Assembly: GCF_016745835.1 (NCBI RefSeq)
Contig: NZ_JAERVL010000028.1
Span: 1 to 64,000, forward strand
From: Caldalkalibacillus salinus
Lineage (GTDB): Bacteria; Bacillota; Bacilli; Caldalkalibacillales; JCM-10596
Direction: 5' to 3'
Length of the DNA stretch: 64,000 nt
Numbering within the stretch: the first letter of the stretch is position 1; each line of letters opens with the position of its first letter. Positions 41,134 through 53,487 of the stretch are shown piece after piece. Below the pieces are notes generated by a model. The model was not told the origin of the DNA. It did not search any database and was given only the letters and a program-made list of their open reading frames with translations. The position numbers were made by a program, and so were the translations under genes.

Positions 41134-41793
41134 GTGGGTCAAAAGATTAACCCGAAAGGTCTTCGAGTCGGCGTTATTCGCGACTGGGAGTCTAAATGGT
41201 ATGCAGGAAAAGACTACTCTGAGCTTCTTCATGAAGACCTTAGGATTCGTGAATATATCGAAAAGCGCCTTGTAGATGCAGCTGTCTCTACGGTTGAGAT
41301 TGAACGTGCTGCTAACCGCGTGAACATTACCGTTTACACGGCTAAGCCAGGAATGGTGATCGGTAAAGGTGGTTCAGAAGTTGAAGCACTACGTAAGGCG
41401 TTAAACAACCTAACTGGAAAAAGAGTACACATCAACATTAGTGAAATTAAATACCCAGACTTAGATGCGAAGCTAGTGGCAGAGAACATTGCTCGCCAAC
41501 TAGAAAACCGTGTGTCATTCCGTCGTGCGATGAAGCAAGCGATCCAACGTACAGTCCGTGGAGGCGCTAAAGGAATTAAAACCATGGTTAGCGGACGTCT
41601 AGGTGGAGCAGATATTGCTCGTAGTGAAGGATACAGTGAAGGTACTGTCCCACTACACACATTACGTGCTGATATTGACTATGGAACAGCGGAGGCAGAC
41701 ACAACATACGGAAAGATCGGTGTGAAGATCTGGATCTATCGTGGTGAAGTATTGCCTGGCAGAAAGTCAAAGGCAGCAGAAGGAGGGAAATAA
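41134..41793 (+). CDS. rpsC: 30S ribosomal protein S3
   Basis: A 219-residue protein at the mRNA entry site with helicase function. The KH domain motif [18 protein letters not shown] is at about 70-90, and the C-terminal domain has [19 protein letters not shown]. The start is GTG at 41134, behind the AAGGAGGG at the 3' end of rplV. It ends three bases before rplP. Confidence 0.98.
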   Translation: MGQKINPKGLRVGVIRDWESKWYAGKDYSELLHEDLRIREYIEKRLVDAAVSTVEIERAANRVNITVYTAKPGMVIGKGGSEVEALRKALNNLTGKRVHINISEIKYPDLDAKLVAENIARQLENRVSFRRAMKQAIQRTVRGGAKGIKTMVSGRLGGADIARSEGYSEGTVPLHTLRADIDYGTAEADTTYGKIGVKIWIYRGEVLPGRKSKAAEGGK

Positions 41794-41796
41794 AAC

Positions 41797-42231
41797 ATGT
41801 TAATGCCTAAACGAGTGAAACACCGTAAAGAGCATAGAGGTCGCATGAGGGGCCAAGCAAAAGGCGGGAAAGAAGTCGCATTCGGTGAATACGGCTTGCA
41901 AGCACTTGAAGCATCTTGGATCACAAACCGCCAAATCGAAGCTGCGCGTATCGCGATGACTCGTTACATGAAACGTGGCGGTAAAGTATGGATTAAGATT
42001 TTCCCTTCTAAGCCATACACGAAAAAGCCTTTAGAAGTTCGTATGGGTTCCGGTAAAGGGGCACCTGAAGGTTGGGTAGCGGTTGTGAAACCAGGAAAAA
42101 TCATGTTTGAAGTAGCAGGAGTACCAGAAGATGTTGCGCGTGAAGCTCTCCGTCTTGCTTCTCATAAGCTACCGATTAAAACGAAGTTCGTAAAACGTGA
42201 AGGATTGGGTGGTGAAGCAAATGAAAGCTGA
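41797..42231 (+). CDS. rplP: 50S ribosomal protein L16
   Basis: A 144-residue protein organising the A-site tRNA elbow. It starts [20 protein letters not shown], with the conserved [19 protein letters not shown] near residue 85. ATG at 41797 is chosen over 41803, matching MLxPKR of the family. Its 3' end overlaps rpmC by 11 bases. Confidence 0.98.
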   Translation: MLMPKRVKHRKEHRGRMRGQAKGGKEVAFGEYGLQALEASWITNRQIEAARIAMTRYMKRGGKVWIKIFPSKPYTKKPLEVRMGSGKGAPEGWVAVVKPGKIMFEVAGVPEDVAREALRLASHKLPIKTKFVKREGLGGEANES

Positions 42232-42424
42232 AGAATATCGTAACTTAACCACTGCCGAAATCGAACAGAAAATTGCTTCTCTAAAAGAAGAATTGTTCAA
42301 CCTCCGTTTTCAATTAGCAACCGGTCAATTAGATAACCCAACTCGTATCCGTGACATCCGCAAGGGCATTGCTCGTGCAAAAACTGTCTTACGTGAGAGA
42401 GAATTAGGAATTAATAACGGCTAA
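42221..42424 (+). CDS. rpmC: 50S ribosomal protein L29
   Basis: A 67-residue two-helix protein near the tunnel exit. The core [17 protein letters not shown] is the family signature. ATG at 42221 lies inside the end of rplP, behind GGGTGGTG, and gives [10 protein letters not shown]; the longer frame from 42197 adds residues not found in the family. Confidence 0.96.
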   Translation: MKAEEYRNLTTAEIEQKIASLKEELFNLRFQLATGQLDNPTRIRDIRKGIARAKTVLRERELGINNG

Positions 42425-42441
42425 GGAAGGAGGACTTTGGC

Positions 42442-42705
42442 GTGGCTGAACGTAATAACCGTAAAGTTGTAATCGGAAAAGTAGTTAGTGACAAAATGGA
42501 TAAAACGATTACTGTAAGTGTAGAAACGTATAAGATGCACCCTTTATACGGTAAGCGCGTGAAATATACGAAGAAATTCAAAGCGCATGATGAGCATAAC
42601 CAAGCTAAGAAGAACGATATCGTCAAGATTATGGAAACTCGTCCACTATCTAAGGATAAGCGTTGGCGCTTGGTCGAAATCGTAGAAGAAGCAGTTATTA
42701 TTTAA
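42442..42705 (+). CDS. rpsQ: 30S ribosomal protein S17
   Basis: An 87-residue OB-fold protein of the 30S body. Family core: [20 protein letters not shown] and [19 protein letters not shown]. The start is GTG at 42442 behind AAGGAGGAC. Confidence 0.98.
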   Translation: MAERNNRKVVIGKVVSDKMDKTITVSVETYKMHPLYGKRVKYTKKFKAHDEHNQAKKNDIVKIMETRPLSKDKRWRLVEIVEEAVII

Positions 42706-42747
42706 GCTCAGCGAATACACTTCCAGACCTGAGAGGAGGTACGTCAG

Positions 42748-43116
42748 ATGATCCAAGCTGAATCACGTTTAAAAGTGGCTGACAACTCTGGTGCGAGAGA
42801 ATTACTATGTATTAAGGTACTAGGCGGCACCGGTCGTAAATACGCCAACATTGGTGATGTTATTGTTGCGACTGTTAAGCAAGCAACACCAGGAGGCGTT
42901 GTCAAAAAGGGTGAAGTCGTTAGAGCTGTTATCGTTCGTTCAACTAGTGGTAAACGCCGTGATGACGGTTCATACATCCGCTTTGATGAGAACGCAGCAG
43001 TTGTAGTTCGTGACGATAAGAGCCCTCGTGGAACTCGTATCTTTGGACCAGTTGCCCGCGAGCTTCGTGAGAGAGATTTCATGAAAATCGTTTCCTTGGC
43101 TCCAGAGGTTCTATAA
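42748..43116 (+). CDS. rplN: 50S ribosomal protein L14
   Basis: A 122-residue subunit-interface protein and the usual target of the silencing factor RsfS. It begins [18 protein letters not shown], with the signature around [23 protein letters not shown] follows GAGAGGAGGTACG. Exactly the usual family length. Confidence 0.99.
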   Translation: MIQAESRLKVADNSGARELLCIKVLGGTGRKYANIGDVIVATVKQATPGGVVKKGEVVRAVIVRSTSGKRRDDGSYIRFDENAAVVVRDDKSPRGTRIFGPVARELRERDFMKIVSLAPEVL

Positions 43117-43166
43117 TTCGGTCTTAAAGATTTTAAAAAAATATAGTTCTACAAGGAGGTGCAATT

Positions 43167-43481
43167 ATGCACGTCAAGAAAGATGACACTGTGATTGTGA
43201 TCACGGGTAAAGATAAAGGCAAAAAAGGACGTGTGATTGCGGCTTACCCAAGAGATAACCGTGTACTTGTTGAAGGAGTTAACATGGTAAAAAAACATGC
43301 GAAACCTTCTCAAGCTAACCCGCAGGGCGGTATCTTGAACCAAGAAGCGCCAATTCATGTGTCCAACGTTTTGCCTACAGATCCAAAGAGCGGTGAACCG
43401 ACTCGCGTTGGATATAAAACGTTAGATAACGGTAAGAAAGTTCGCATAGCGAAAAAGTCCGGTGAACCATTAGATAAGTAA
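43167..43481 (+). CDS. rplX: 50S ribosomal protein L24
   Basis: A 104-residue assembly initiator. The KOW motif [19 protein letters not shown] is at the N-terminus, followed by [23 protein letters not shown] follows ACAAGGAGGTGC. Confidence 0.98.
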   Translation: MHVKKDDTVIVITGKDKGKKGRVIAAYPRDNRVLVEGVNMVKKHAKPSQANPQGGILNQEAPIHVSNVLPTDPKSGEPTRVGYKTLDNGKKVRIAKKSGEPLDK

Positions 43482-43505
43482 TGGCAAGAAAGGAGGTCCT
43501 AACTG

Positions 43506-44048
43506 ATGGCAGCAAGAATGCAAGAAAGATATCATAACGAGATTGTTTCAAGCTTAGTGAATAAATTTGACTATGCTACAGTGATGCAAGCCCCTCGTGT
43601 TGACAAAGTTGTCATTAACATGGGTGTAGGTGAAGCTGTAGGTAACGCAAAAACACTTGATGGAGCAGTAGAAGATCTGCAAAAGATCACAGGTCAAAAA
43701 CCTGTCGTCACTCGTGCGAAAAAATCTGTTGCAGGTTTCAAAATCCGTGAAGGTATGCCGATCGGTGTTAAAGTCACATTACGTGGCGAAAGAATGTTCC
43801 ATTTCCTAGATAAATTATTTAACGTTTCGCTACCACGTGTTCGTGACTTCCGTGGGGTATCCCCTAAAGCATTTGACGGAAGAGGTAACTATACGTTAGG
43901 GATTAAAGAACAACTCATCTTCCCAGAGATTGAGTATGATCAAGTTGATAAAGTACGAGGCATGGACATTGTGATCGTAACCACTGCTCAAACAGACGAA
44001 GAGTCTAAATCATTATTAGAAGAGCTTGGAATGCCGTTTCAAAAATAA
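43506..44048 (+). CDS. rplE: 50S ribosomal protein L5
   Basis: A 180-residue 5S rRNA-binding protein of the central protuberance. Family segments include [32 protein letters not shown] and the C-terminal [22 protein letters not shown] follows AAAGGAGGTCC. Length is normal. Confidence 0.99.
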   Translation: MAARMQERYHNEIVSSLVNKFDYATVMQAPRVDKVVINMGVGEAVGNAKTLDGAVEDLQKITGQKPVVTRAKKSVAGFKIREGMPIGVKVTLRGERMFHFLDKLFNVSLPRVRDFRGVSPKAFDGRGNYTLGIKEQLIFPEIEYDQVDKVRGMDIVIVTTAQTDEESKSLLEELGMPFQK

Positions 44049-44075
44049 TATCCCTAAATTTAAGGAGGGTTTTGA

Positions 44076-44261
44076 GTGGCGAAAAAATCAATGATCGCAA
44101 AACAGCAGCGTAAGCCGAAGTTCAAAGTGCGTGGATATACTCGCTGTGAACGTTGTGGCCGTCCACACTCTGTGATGCGTAAATTTGGAATTTGCCGTAT
44201 CTGTTTCCGAGAACTTGCCTACAAAGGTCAAATTCCGGGCGTAAAAAAAGCAAGCTGGTAA
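44076..44261 (+). CDS. rpsN: 30S ribosomal protein S14 type Z
   Basis: A 61-residue, zinc-binding form of S14. CERC and CRIC provide four cysteines in [20 protein letters not shown]. The longer zinc-free S14, if present, is elsewhere. The start is GTG at 44076 behind AAGGAGGG. Confidence 0.98.
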   Translation: MAKKSMIAKQQRKPKFKVRGYTRCERCGRPHSVMRKFGICRICFRELAYKGQIPGVKKASW

Positions 44262-44291
44262 TCCCGAAGCAAGGGAAGGAGGTTATTAAAC

Positions 44292-44690
44292 ATGGTAATG
44301 ACAGATCCAATTGCAGATATGCTGACTCGTATTCGTAATGCGAACGCTGTGCGTCACGAATCACTAGAACTTCCAGCATCCAACATTAAGAAAGACATTG
44401 CAGACATTTTAAAGCGTGAAGGTTTCGTGCGTGACGCTGAAGTGATAGATGACAACAAACAAGGGATCGTTCGTATCTTTCTAAAGTATGGCCCGAACGA
44501 TGAGCGTGTCATCACTGGCCTTAAGCGTATCAGTAAACCTGGACTACGCGTCTATGCAAAAAGCACTGAAATTCCTCGCGTCCTAGGTGGATTAGGAATC
44601 GCGATTATCTCAACATCTAAAGGGCTTATGACCGACAAAGAAGCCCGCCAACAAAACATCGGTGGCGAAGTCCTAGCCTATGTTTGGTAA
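44292..44690 (+). CDS. rpsH: 30S ribosomal protein S8
   Basis: A 132-residue central-domain assembly protein. It begins [20 protein letters not shown] and ends with GGEVLAYVW, both typical. Two ATG codons (44292, 44298) are possible; the first gives MVMTDP and is better spaced from GGAAGGAGG. In enterobacteria S8 represses spc; I do not see that site. Confidence 0.98.
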   Translation: MVMTDPIADMLTRIRNANAVRHESLELPASNIKKDIADILKREGFVRDAEVIDDNKQGIVRIFLKYGPNDERVITGLKRISKPGLRVYAKSTEIPRVLGGLGIAIISTSKGLMTDKEARQQNIGGEVLAYVW

Positions 44691-44719
44691 TCTGTAGAAC
44701 GAAACGGAGGTGTCGAAAC

Positions 44720-45256
44720 ATGTCCCGAGTAGGTTTAAAACCTATTACAGTACCTGAAGGCGTACAAGTGAACCTGAACGGTGAAGAAATCACAGTCAAA
44801 GGACCCAAAGGTGAGCTTACACGTACCCTTCACCCTGACATGAAAGTAAATATTGAAGATAACGAAATTCGCATAGAGCGCCCATCGGACCATAAAGCAC
44901 ATCGTGCGTTACACGGAACAACACGTTCCATCATCAATAACATGGTCCAAGGCGTGACGAATGGATTTGAAAAAACACTTGAGCTTGTTGGTGTTGGTTA
45001 CCGTGCAGCAAAACAAGGCAACAAACTTGTCCTTACTGTGGGATACTCTCACCCAGTTGAGATGGTACCAGAGCAAGGCGTTGAAGTAGAAGTAGACGGT
45101 CAAACCAAAGTGAAAGTGAAAGGCATCGACAAAGAACGTGTAGGTGCTTTCGCAGCTAACGTACGCTCTGTACGCCTACCTGAGCCTTATAAAGGAAAAG
45201 GTATTCGTTACGAAGACGAAAGAATTCGTCGTAAAGAAGGTAAAACAGGTAAATAA
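44720..45256 (+). CDS. rplF: 50S ribosomal protein L6
   Basis: A 178-residue protein of two related domains near the sarcin-ricin loop. It begins [17 protein letters not shown], and the C-terminal [20 protein letters not shown] is the family signature. ATG at 44720 follows ACGGAGGTGTCG; the open frame continues upstream into rpsH and is not used there. Confidence 0.99.
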   Translation: MSRVGLKPITVPEGVQVNLNGEEITVKGPKGELTRTLHPDMKVNIEDNEIRIERPSDHKAHRALHGTTRSIINNMVQGVTNGFEKTLELVGVGYRAAKQGNKLVLTVGYSHPVEMVPEQGVEVEVDGQTKVKVKGIDKERVGAFAANVRSVRLPEPYKGKGIRYEDERIRRKEGKTGK

Positions 45257-45289
45257 AGTGAGTAAGGTCCGGAAAGGAGTGAAGGTAGC

Positions 45290-45658
45290 GTGATTACTAA
45301 AAGCGATAAAAACAAACTGCGTAAGAAAAGACATGCGCGCATCCGTCGTACCGTTACAGGTACACCTGAGCGCCCTCGTCTTAATGTGTTCCGTTCATCC
45401 AAACACATTTACGCGCAACTGATTGACGATGTCAATGGTCAAACACTTCTAGCCGCTTCCTCTTTAGATAACGAGCTAAAAGATTCCATTACTAACGGTG
45501 GGAACGTGGAAGCAGCCCAATCCGTAGGCGCGCTAGTCGCTAAACGCGCTTTAGATAAAGGATATAAAAACGTGGTATTCGATCGTGGTGGCTACTTATA
45601 CCATGGCCGTATCAAAGCCTTAGCAGAGGCAGCACGTGAAACTGGATTAGAATTTTAA
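45290..45658 (+). CDS. rplR: 50S ribosomal protein L18
   Basis: A 122-residue 5S rRNA-binding protein. The basic N-terminus ([19 protein letters not shown]) and C-terminal [20 protein letters not shown] are typical. The start is GTG at 45290, preceded by AAAGGAGTGAAGG. Confidence 0.98.
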   Translation: MITKSDKNKLRKKRHARIRRTVTGTPERPRLNVFRSSKHIYAQLIDDVNGQTLLAASSLDNELKDSITNGGNVEAAQSVGALVAKRALDKGYKNVVFDRGGYLYHGRIKALAEAARETGLEF

Positions 45659-45678
45659 GCAAAAGGAGGGAATAACTC

Positions 45679-46176
45679 GTGCGAATCGATCCAAACACAT
45701 TAGAACTTGAAGAGAAAGTCGTTCAGATAAACCGTGTATCTAAAGTTGTTAAAGGTGGTCGTCGTTTCCGCTTTAGTGCACTTGTTGTCGTAGGTGATCG
45801 TAACGGACACGTCGGATTCGGAATGGGTAAAGCAACGGAGGTACCTGAAGCGATCCGCAAAGGTATTGATGATGCGAAGAAAAACCTCATCCGTGTACCA
45901 CTCGTAGGAGCAACGATTCCTCACCAAGTGGTCGGACACTTTGGCGCAGGGAAAGTCTTACTCAAGCCTGCTGCAGAAGGTACCGGGGTAATCGCAGGCG
46001 GACCCGTCCGTGCGGTGCTTGAATTAGCAGGTGTTGGTGACATCCTAACGAAATCCTTAGGTTCTACCAACGCGGTAAACATGATCAACGCAACCTTTGA
46101 AGGACTTGGCCGTCTAAAACGTGCAGAAGACGTTGCTAAGCTACGCGGTAAGTCTGTCGAAGAGATCTTAGGATAA
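45679..46176 (+). CDS. rpsE: 30S ribosomal protein S5
   Basis: A 165-residue fidelity protein. The dsRBD-like N-terminal domain has [20 protein letters not shown], and the loop around [10 protein letters not shown], where spectinomycin resistance arises, looks wild-type. The start is GTG at 45679 behind AAAAGGAGGG. Confidence 0.99.
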   Translation: MRIDPNTLELEEKVVQINRVSKVVKGGRRFRFSALVVVGDRNGHVGFGMGKATEVPEAIRKGIDDAKKNLIRVPLVGATIPHQVVGHFGAGKVLLKPAAEGTGVIAGGPVRAVLELAGVGDILTKSLGSTNAVNMINATFEGLGRLKRAEDVAKLRGKSVEEILG

Positions 46177-46210
46177 AGAAGATAAGTTGCTAAGATAAGG
46201 AGGGATTAAA

Positions 46211-46399
46211 GTGGCAAAAAAACTAGAAGTTACCCTCAAGCGCAGTACAATCGGTCGTAAACCAGAGCAAAGAAAAACGGTCGAAGCTTTAGGACTAAAA
46301 AAGATCGGCCAAACGGTTGTCCAAAACGACAACGACGCCATTCGTGGCATGGTTGGAAAAGTGAGTCACTTAGTCGAAGTTAAAGAAGTCGAAGCATAA
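46211..46399 (+). CDS. rpmD: 50S ribosomal protein L30
   Basis: A 62-residue protein of the 50S solvent side, with the family core [20 protein letters not shown] and [14 protein letters not shown]. The start is GTG at 46211 behind AAGGAGGG. Confidence 0.97.
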   Translation: MAKKLEVTLKRSTIGRKPEQRKTVEALGLKKIGQTVVQNDNDAIRGMVGKVSHLVEVKEVEA

Positions 46400-46429
46400 A
46401 GTTGATTTCCGAATAGGGGAGGTGTAAAT

Positions 46430-46869
46430 GTGAAATTACACGAATTAAGATCAGCAGAAGGCTCTCGTAAGGTTCGTAAGCGCGTTGGCCGTGGGATCGC
46501 GACTGGTAACGGTAAAACTGCAGGACGCGGACACAAAGGACAAAAAGCTAGATCTGGTGGAGGCGTAAGACCAGGATTCGAAGGTGGTCAAAACCCTCTA
46601 TACCGTCGCTTGCCGAAGCGTGGATTTACAAACCCAAACCGCAAAGAGTTTGCGATTATTAATCTAGACACATTAAATCGCTTCGAAGCCGGTACGACAG
46701 TCACACCTGAATTCCTAAAAGAAAAAGGCGTGATCAAAAATGCACGCGATGGTGTGAAAATCCTTGGAGATGGCGAATTAAACGTTAACCTAACCGTGAA
46801 AGCCAATAAATTCTCTTCTGCAGCGGTCGAGAAAATTGAAGCTGCCGGCGGAAAAACTGAGGTGATTTA

Positions 46870-46870
<1 letters not shown>
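46430..46870 (+). CDS. rplO: 50S ribosomal protein L15
   Basis: A 146-residue protein with the long glycine-rich N-terminal tail [20 protein letters not shown] that penetrates 23S rRNA. The start is GTG at 46430; an overlapping ATG two bases upstream is out of frame and meets a stop at once. Its stop overlaps the secY start by one base. Confidence 0.98.
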
Positions 46871-48833
<1,963 letters not shown>

Positions 48834-48834
48834 T

Positions 48835-49581
48835 ATGATTATAACGAAATCAAGCTCTGAACTAGAGCTGATGAGAGAGGCCGGCAGGATTGTCGCGCTC
48901 ACTCATCAGGAACTAGCTAAAGCCGTAAAACCTGGTATTACAACTAAAGAACTCGATGCCATCGCAGATAAAGTCATTCGCCGCTATGGCGCAACTCCTT
49001 CGTTTAAAGGGTATGGAGGCTTTCCTGGAAGCATTTGTGCCTCTGTCAATGAAGAGCTTGTTCATGGTATCCCCGGAGAACGAAAGTTGAATGAAGGAGA
49101 TATCATCAGCATCGATGTCGGTGCGCACTACAAGGGCTACCATGGCGATTCAGCCTGGACTTATGCAGTAGGAACCATTAGCGAAGAAGACAAACACTTA
49201 ATGCGAGTGACCGAAGCGTCCCTTTACAAAGGTTTAGAACAAGTCAAACCGGGGGCGAGGTTATCTAATATCTCACATGCCATACAACAGCATGTAGAAA
49301 ACGAACATTTTTCTATCGTGCGTGAATATGTTGGTCATGGTGTTGGAACGAATCTTCACGAAGATCCGCAAATTCCAAACTTCGGGCCACCTGAAAGAGG
49401 GCCGCGTTTAAAACCAGGTATGGTTTTAGCCATAGAACCAATGGTAAACGCAGGAAGTCGATATGTGAAAACTCTCGCTGATAATTGGACCGTTGTTACT
49501 CAAGATAAGAAGAACTGTGTGCATTATGAACACACCATTGCTGTTACTGAAGACGGCTATGAGATTTTTACGAAAGCCTGA
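48835..49581 (+). CDS. map: Methionine aminopeptidase, type I
   Basis: A 248-residue metallopeptidase removing the initiator methionine from nascent proteins. Substrate histidine is His77 in ELVHGIPG; metal ligands begin with Asp94 (ISIDVG) and Asp105 (HGDSAWT). GHGVG, IEPM and HYEHTIAV carry the remaining ligands. ATG starts two bases after the adk stop, so translation is likely coupled. Confidence 0.98.
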   Translation: MIITKSSSELELMREAGRIVALTHQELAKAVKPGITTKELDAIADKVIRRYGATPSFKGYGGFPGSICASVNEELVHGIPGERKLNEGDIISIDVGAHYKGYHGDSAWTYAVGTISEEDKHLMRVTEASLYKGLEQVKPGARLSNISHAIQQHVENEHFSIVREYVGHGVGTNLHEDPQIPNFGPPERGPRLKPGMVLAIEPMVNAGSRYVKTLADNWTVVTQDKKNCVHYEHTIAVTEDGYEIFTKA

Positions 49582-49590
49582 GTGTAGGTG

Positions 49591-49905
49591 ATGAATGTGG
49601 TTGATTCTGAGTCAGTTCCGCAGGTTGGTCAACTAGTGAAGGTTCTTCGTGGTCGTGATGCTGAGAGCTATGCTGTCATCATCAGAATAGAAGATCAGCG
49701 TTTTGTCTGGATCGCAGATGGAGATAAAAGAAAGTTTGATTCACCGAAGAAGAAAAATCGACTTCATCTTCAAACTTTCGATTACATTTCCACTGAAGTC
49801 CGAGATAGTATGACTGAGTCGGGGCGCGTCACGAATGGCAAGCTTCGATTTGCGGTGAACAAGTTTAAACAAACCATAGAGGGACAAAGTGAGAAAGGAG
49901 AGTGA
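49591..49905 (+). CDS. ybzG: KOW-domain RNA-binding protein
   Basis: A 104-residue basic protein. The first part ([21 protein letters not shown]) is a KOW-type segment as in L14e/L27e, followed by [20 protein letters not shown]. It is conserved between map and infA in Bacillales; its role is unknown. ATG at 49591 is behind GTAGGTG; an in-frame GTG at 49588 is the alternative. It ends five bases before infA. Confidence 0.8.
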   Translation: MNVVDSESVPQVGQLVKVLRGRDAESYAVIIRIEDQRFVWIADGDKRKFDSPKKKNRLHLQTFDYISTEVRDSMTESGRVTNGKLRFAVNKFKQTIEGQSEKGE

Positions 49906-49909
49906 GCCC

Positions 49910-50128
49910 ATGGCCAAGGAGGACGTTATTGAAATGGAAGGTACGGTGATCGAACCTCTTCCAAATGCGATGTTTAGAGTAGAACTCGAAAACGGTCATA
50001 AAGTTCTTGCCCATGTCTCTGGTAAGATTCGAATGCACTTTATTCGTATTTTACCAGGAGATAGAGTGACGGTTGAATTGTCTCCTTATGATTTAAGTCG
50101 TGGTCGGATCACGTATCGTTATAAATAA
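49910..50128 (+). CDS. infA: Translation initiation factor IF-1
   Basis: A 72-residue OB-fold protein that blocks the A site during initiation. Sequence [20 protein letters not shown] and [20 protein letters not shown] is nearly invariant. ATG at 49910 is behind GAAAGGAGAGTGAGCCC; the longer frame enters ybzG. Confidence 0.99.
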   Translation: MAKEDVIEMEGTVIEPLPNAMFRVELENGHKVLAHVSGKIRMHFIRILPGDRVTVELSPYDLSRGRITYRYK

Positions 50129-50172
50129 ATTGCTCAATGCCTCTTTTCAAAGGCTTTTGGGCCATTAGGTAA

Positions 50173-50298
<126 letters not shown>

Positions 50299-50354
50299 CG
50301 TTAACAATGAGAAGATGAAAGTGAACAGGAATTAACAGGAGGTGCTTAAATAGC

Positions 50355-50723
50355 ATGGCACGTATTGCAGGTGTTGATATTCCTCGTGATAAACGAGTTG
50401 TCGTTGCATTAACGTACATTTATGGGATCGGTAAATCCACTGCAGCTCAAGTTGTAGCTGATGCTGGTGTGAACCCTGAGACACGCGTTCGTGACCTAAC
50501 GGATGAGGAAGTAACTAAAATCCGTGACGTCATCGATAAGGTTCTAACAGTAGAAGGGGACCTACGTCGTGAAGTGTCTCTTAACATCAAACGTCTAATC
50601 GAAATCGGTTCTTACCGTGGCATTCGCCATCGTCGTGGCCTACCTGTACGCGGACAACGTTCTAAGACAAACGCTCGTACTCGTAAAGGTCCTCGTCGTA
50701 CAGTAGCGAACAAGAAGAAGTAA
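50355..50723 (+). CDS. rpsM: 30S ribosomal protein S13
   Basis: A 122-residue head protein contacting P-site tRNA and L5. It begins [20 protein letters not shown] and ends in a basic tail with [21 protein letters not shown] follows CAGGAGGTGC with about 11 bases spacing. Confidence 0.99.
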   Translation: MARIAGVDIPRDKRVVVALTYIYGIGKSTAAQVVADAGVNPETRVRDLTDEEVTKIRDVIDKVLTVEGDLRREVSLNIKRLIEIGSYRGIRHRRGLPVRGQRSKTNARTRKGPRRTVANKKK

Positions 50724-50745
50724 AAGTAAAGGAGGGAAACCTTAA

Positions 50746-51141
50746 ATGGCTAAGCGTAAAGTACAAACTCGTACAAGACGTCGTGACCGTAAGAATATTG
50801 AGTCTGGTATCGCTCATATTAGATCTACCTTTAACAACACAATCGTGACGATTACGGATACTCATGGAAATGCGATTTCTTGGGCAAGTGCTGGTAATCT
50901 AGGATTTAGAGGCTCTCGTAAAAGCACACCATTCGCTGCACAAATGGCGGCTGAGACTGCTGCAAAAGCAGCGATGGAACACGGCTTAAAAGACGTAGAA
51001 GTCATGGTTAAAGGTCCTGGAGCTGGACGTGAAGCAGCAATCCGTTCATTGCAAGCGGCTGGTCTTGAAGTTAACATGATCAAAGACGTAACGCCAATTC
51101 CACATAACGGATGTCGCCCACCAAAACGTCGTCGAGTATAA
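50746..51141 (+). CDS. rpsK: 30S ribosomal protein S11
   Basis: A 131-residue platform protein. Family core: [20 protein letters not shown], and the C-terminal [21 protein letters not shown] follows AAAGGAGGGAAACC. Followed by a CACAAACC/GGTTTTGTG hairpin (51156-51179) without a clean T tract before rpoA. Confidence 0.99.
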   Translation: MAKRKVQTRTRRRDRKNIESGIAHIRSTFNNTIVTITDTHGNAISWASAGNLGFRGSRKSTPFAAQMAAETAAKAAMEHGLKDVEVMVKGPGAGREAAIRSLQAAGLEVNMIKDVTPIPHNGCRPPKRRRV

Positions 51142-51262
51142 CAGCGCAGAAGAATCACAAACCCTGTTTTGGTTTTGTGGTATAAATTTCCTAAAGTAGG
51201 TTTATAATGGTTGGTATAATAGGATGCGTGTGCGAGTAGGCGTTTTGAAGGAGGGTTCGTAG

Positions 51263-52207
51263 ATGATCGAAATCGAAAAACCGAGTATTGAAGCCGTTGA
51301 AGTCAGTGAAGATGGTATGTATGGAAAATTTGTTGTAGAACCCCTAGAGAGAGGGTACGGAACGACGCTTGGAAACTCTATGAGAAGAGTCCTTCTATCC
51401 TCTCTTCCGGGAGCTGCAACACGTTCTGTACAAATTGATGGCGTCCTTCATGAGTTCTCTACGATTGAAGGCGTGGTCGAAGACACAACGGAAATCATTT
51501 TAAATCTAAAAAAGCTTTCACTTAAGATTCACTCCGATGAAGAGAAAACATTGGAGATTGATGTGGAAGGCGAAGGTGCTGTCACTGCCGCAGACATCCG
51601 TCATGACAGTGACGTTGAAATCTTAAACCCAGACCTCTACATTGCCACATTGGCGAAAGGTGCACGTCTGCACATGAGAATTACTGCTGGGCGTGGGCGT
51701 GGATATATTCCTGCAGAAGGGAACAAACGTGACGATCAACCGATCGGGGTCATTGCCATAGATTCTATCTATACGCCAGTAGACCGTGTGAACTATCAGG
51801 TGTCCAATACTCGTGTCGGTCAGGTGACGAACTTTGACAAACTGACATTAGAAGTGTGGACTAACGGAAGCATCCGTCCGGAGGAAGCGGTCAGTCTAGG
51901 TGCAAAAGTCCTTTCTGAACACTTGAATCTCTTTATCTCACTCACTGACGAAGCACAGGATGCTGAAATCATGGTTGAGAAGGAAGAGGACAAAAAAGAG
52001 AAAGTACTAGAGATGACCATCGAAGAATTGGATCTCTCCGTACGTTCCTATAACTGTTTGAAGCGTGCAGGAATCAATACCGTACAGGAACTTACGCAAA
52101 AATCAGAAGAAGATATGATGAAAGTGCGTAACTTAGGTCGTAAGTCTCTTGAAGAAGTGCAGGAGAAACTAGCTGAACTTGGACTTGGATTACGCAATGA
52201 TGATTAA
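51263..52207 (+). CDS. rpoA: DNA-directed RNA polymerase subunit alpha
   Basis: A 314-residue subunit that dimerises to start polymerase assembly. The N-terminal domain (1-230) has [21 protein letters not shown] flexible acidic linker leads to the C-terminal domain (about 245-314: [19 protein letters not shown]), which binds UP elements and activators. ATG follows AAGGAGGGTTCGT. Two TATAAT sequences upstream (51203, 51215) lack good -35 boxes. Confidence 0.99.
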   Translation: MIEIEKPSIEAVEVSEDGMYGKFVVEPLERGYGTTLGNSMRRVLLSSLPGAATRSVQIDGVLHEFSTIEGVVEDTTEIILNLKKLSLKIHSDEEKTLEIDVEGEGAVTAADIRHDSDVEILNPDLYIATLAKGARLHMRITAGRGRGYIPAEGNKRDDQPIGVIAIDSIYTPVDRVNYQVSNTRVGQVTNFDKLTLEVWTNGSIRPEEAVSLGAKVLSEHLNLFISLTDEAQDAEIMVEKEEDKKEKVLEMTIEELDLSVRSYNCLKRAGINTVQELTQKSEEDMMKVRNLGRKSLEEVQEKLAELGLGLRNDD

Positions 52208-52231
52208 GGTCAGCTAAAGGAGGGATAACAC

Positions 52232-52597
52232 ATGGCTTATCAGAAACTAGGTCGAGACAGTGCGGCTCGTAAAGCATTGTTCCGTGATTTAGTCACAGAC
52301 TTATTCATCTACGAGCGAATTGAAACAACGGAATCGAAAGCGAAAGAGCTTCGCTCAATCGCTGAAAAAATGATTACATTAGCAAAGCGTGGCGACTTAC
52401 ATGCTCGCCGTCAAGTCGCTGCATATGTTCGCCCTGAGCAAGCGGGTGATGAGAGCGGTAAAAACGCCATTCAGAAATTGTTTGATGATATTGCTCCTCG
52501 TTATGCTGAGCGTCAAGGTGGATACACACGTGTTCTAAAAATAGGACCTCGCCGTGGAGACGGAGCACCGATGGCATTTTTAGAATTAGTAGAATAA
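52232..52597 (+). CDS. rplQ: 50S ribosomal protein L17
   Basis: A 121-residue protein near the tunnel exit. It begins [20 protein letters not shown] and carries [23 protein letters not shown] follows AAAGGAGGGATAACAC. Last ribosomal gene of the long operon; a strong long-stem terminator follows. Confidence 0.98.
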   Translation: MAYQKLGRDSAARKALFRDLVTDLFIYERIETTESKAKELRSIAEKMITLAKRGDLHARRQVAAYVRPEQAGDESGKNAIQKLFDDIAPRYAERQGGYTRVLKIGPRRGDGAPMAFLELVE

Positions 52598-52607
52598 GAG
52601 CGACTCC

Positions 52608-52670
52608 AAAAAGGGTGAGGACAGGATCTGGGCCAACCAGATTCTAGTCAGTACCCTTTTTATTTTTTAT
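52608..52670 (+). terminator. Terminator of the S10-spc-alpha operon
   Basis: AAAAAGGGT (52608-52616) pairs with ACCCTTTTT (52653-52661), with an inner stem GGATCTGG/CCAGATTC around GCCAA, then ATTTTTTAT. It starts about ten bases after the rplQ stop. Confidence 0.9.
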
Positions 52671-52704
52671 ATATAGATGGGTAGGGAGAAAGAGAGGGGT
52701 CAAC

Positions 52705-53487
52705 ATGATTCAATGTCAAAACCTGACCTTTGCCTACGGTGAAAAACCTGGACAAACGCCCGTCCTTAATGGCATTAATCTCTCCATTACAAAAGGGGAG
52801 TACGTCGTGATTGTCGGGCCGAACGGGTCTGGTAAATCTACATTACTCAGGCTTATTAATCGGTTGCTGACGCCAACAACAGGTGAAGTGATTGTAGACG
52901 GTCAGATCGGGATGGTCTTTCAAAATCCTGAGAACCAGTTTGTCGCTACCACTGTACTAGATGATGTCGCCTTTGGCCTTGAAAATATAGGATTTCCACC
53001 CGATAGCATGATGGAACGTATAGAAGAAACGCTACGGATGGTGGGGATGTGGGAGTTTCGCGACCGAGAGCCGCAGCAACTCTCTGGTGGGCAAAAGCAG
53101 AGAGTGGCCATTGCCGGTGTACTCGCCGTGAAGCCCGATGTTATCTTATTTGACGAAGCCACATCGATGCTTGACCCGAGTGGCAAGGAAGAGCTGGTTC
53201 AGACCATGAGAGACTTGCATCACAAAGGTATGACCCTTGTGAGCGTCACACACGACATGAATGAAGCTTTAGAAGCCGATCGTGTCATTCTCATCGATCA
53301 GGGACAAGTGATCAGGGACGAAGCGCCAAACGTTTTTTTCACGCAACATGATGACCTCGAAGATTATCAACTTCATCGCCCCTTCTTCTATGACCTGACC
53401 AACACATTGAGAGCAGAAGGGATCCAAATACCTTCAACCATTCAAACAGAAAGGGCCTTAGTGGAGTACTTATGGACATACAATTAG
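52705..53487 (+). CDS. ecfA1: Energy-coupling factor transporter ATPase EcfA1
   Basis: A 260-residue ABC ATPase powering the shared ECF module for vitamin uptake. Walker A VGPNGSGKSTLL is near residue 36, signature LSGGQKQRVAIAG near 130, and Walker B VILFDEATSMLD follows. The substrate-binding S components are encoded elsewhere. ATG follows AGAGAGGGGTCAAC. It overlaps ecfA2 by 16 bases. Confidence 0.96.
   Translation: MIQCQNLTFAYGEKPGQTPVLNGINLSITKGEYVVIVGPNGSGKSTLLRLINRLLTPTTGEVIVDGQIGMVFQNPENQFVATTVLDDVAFGLENIGFPPDSMMERIEETLRMVGMWEFRDREPQQLSGGQKQRVAIAGVLAVKPDVILFDEATSMLDPSGKEELVQTMRDLHHKGMTLVSVTHDMNEALEADRVILIDQGQVIRDEAPNVFFTQHDDLEDYQLHRPFFYDLTNTLRAEGIQIPSTIQTERALVEYLWTYN

Noticed and set aside
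51203-51220. Two TATAAT boxes before rpoA as internal promoters
   Set aside because: Neither has a recognisable -35 at proper distance or an extended TG; left unassigned.
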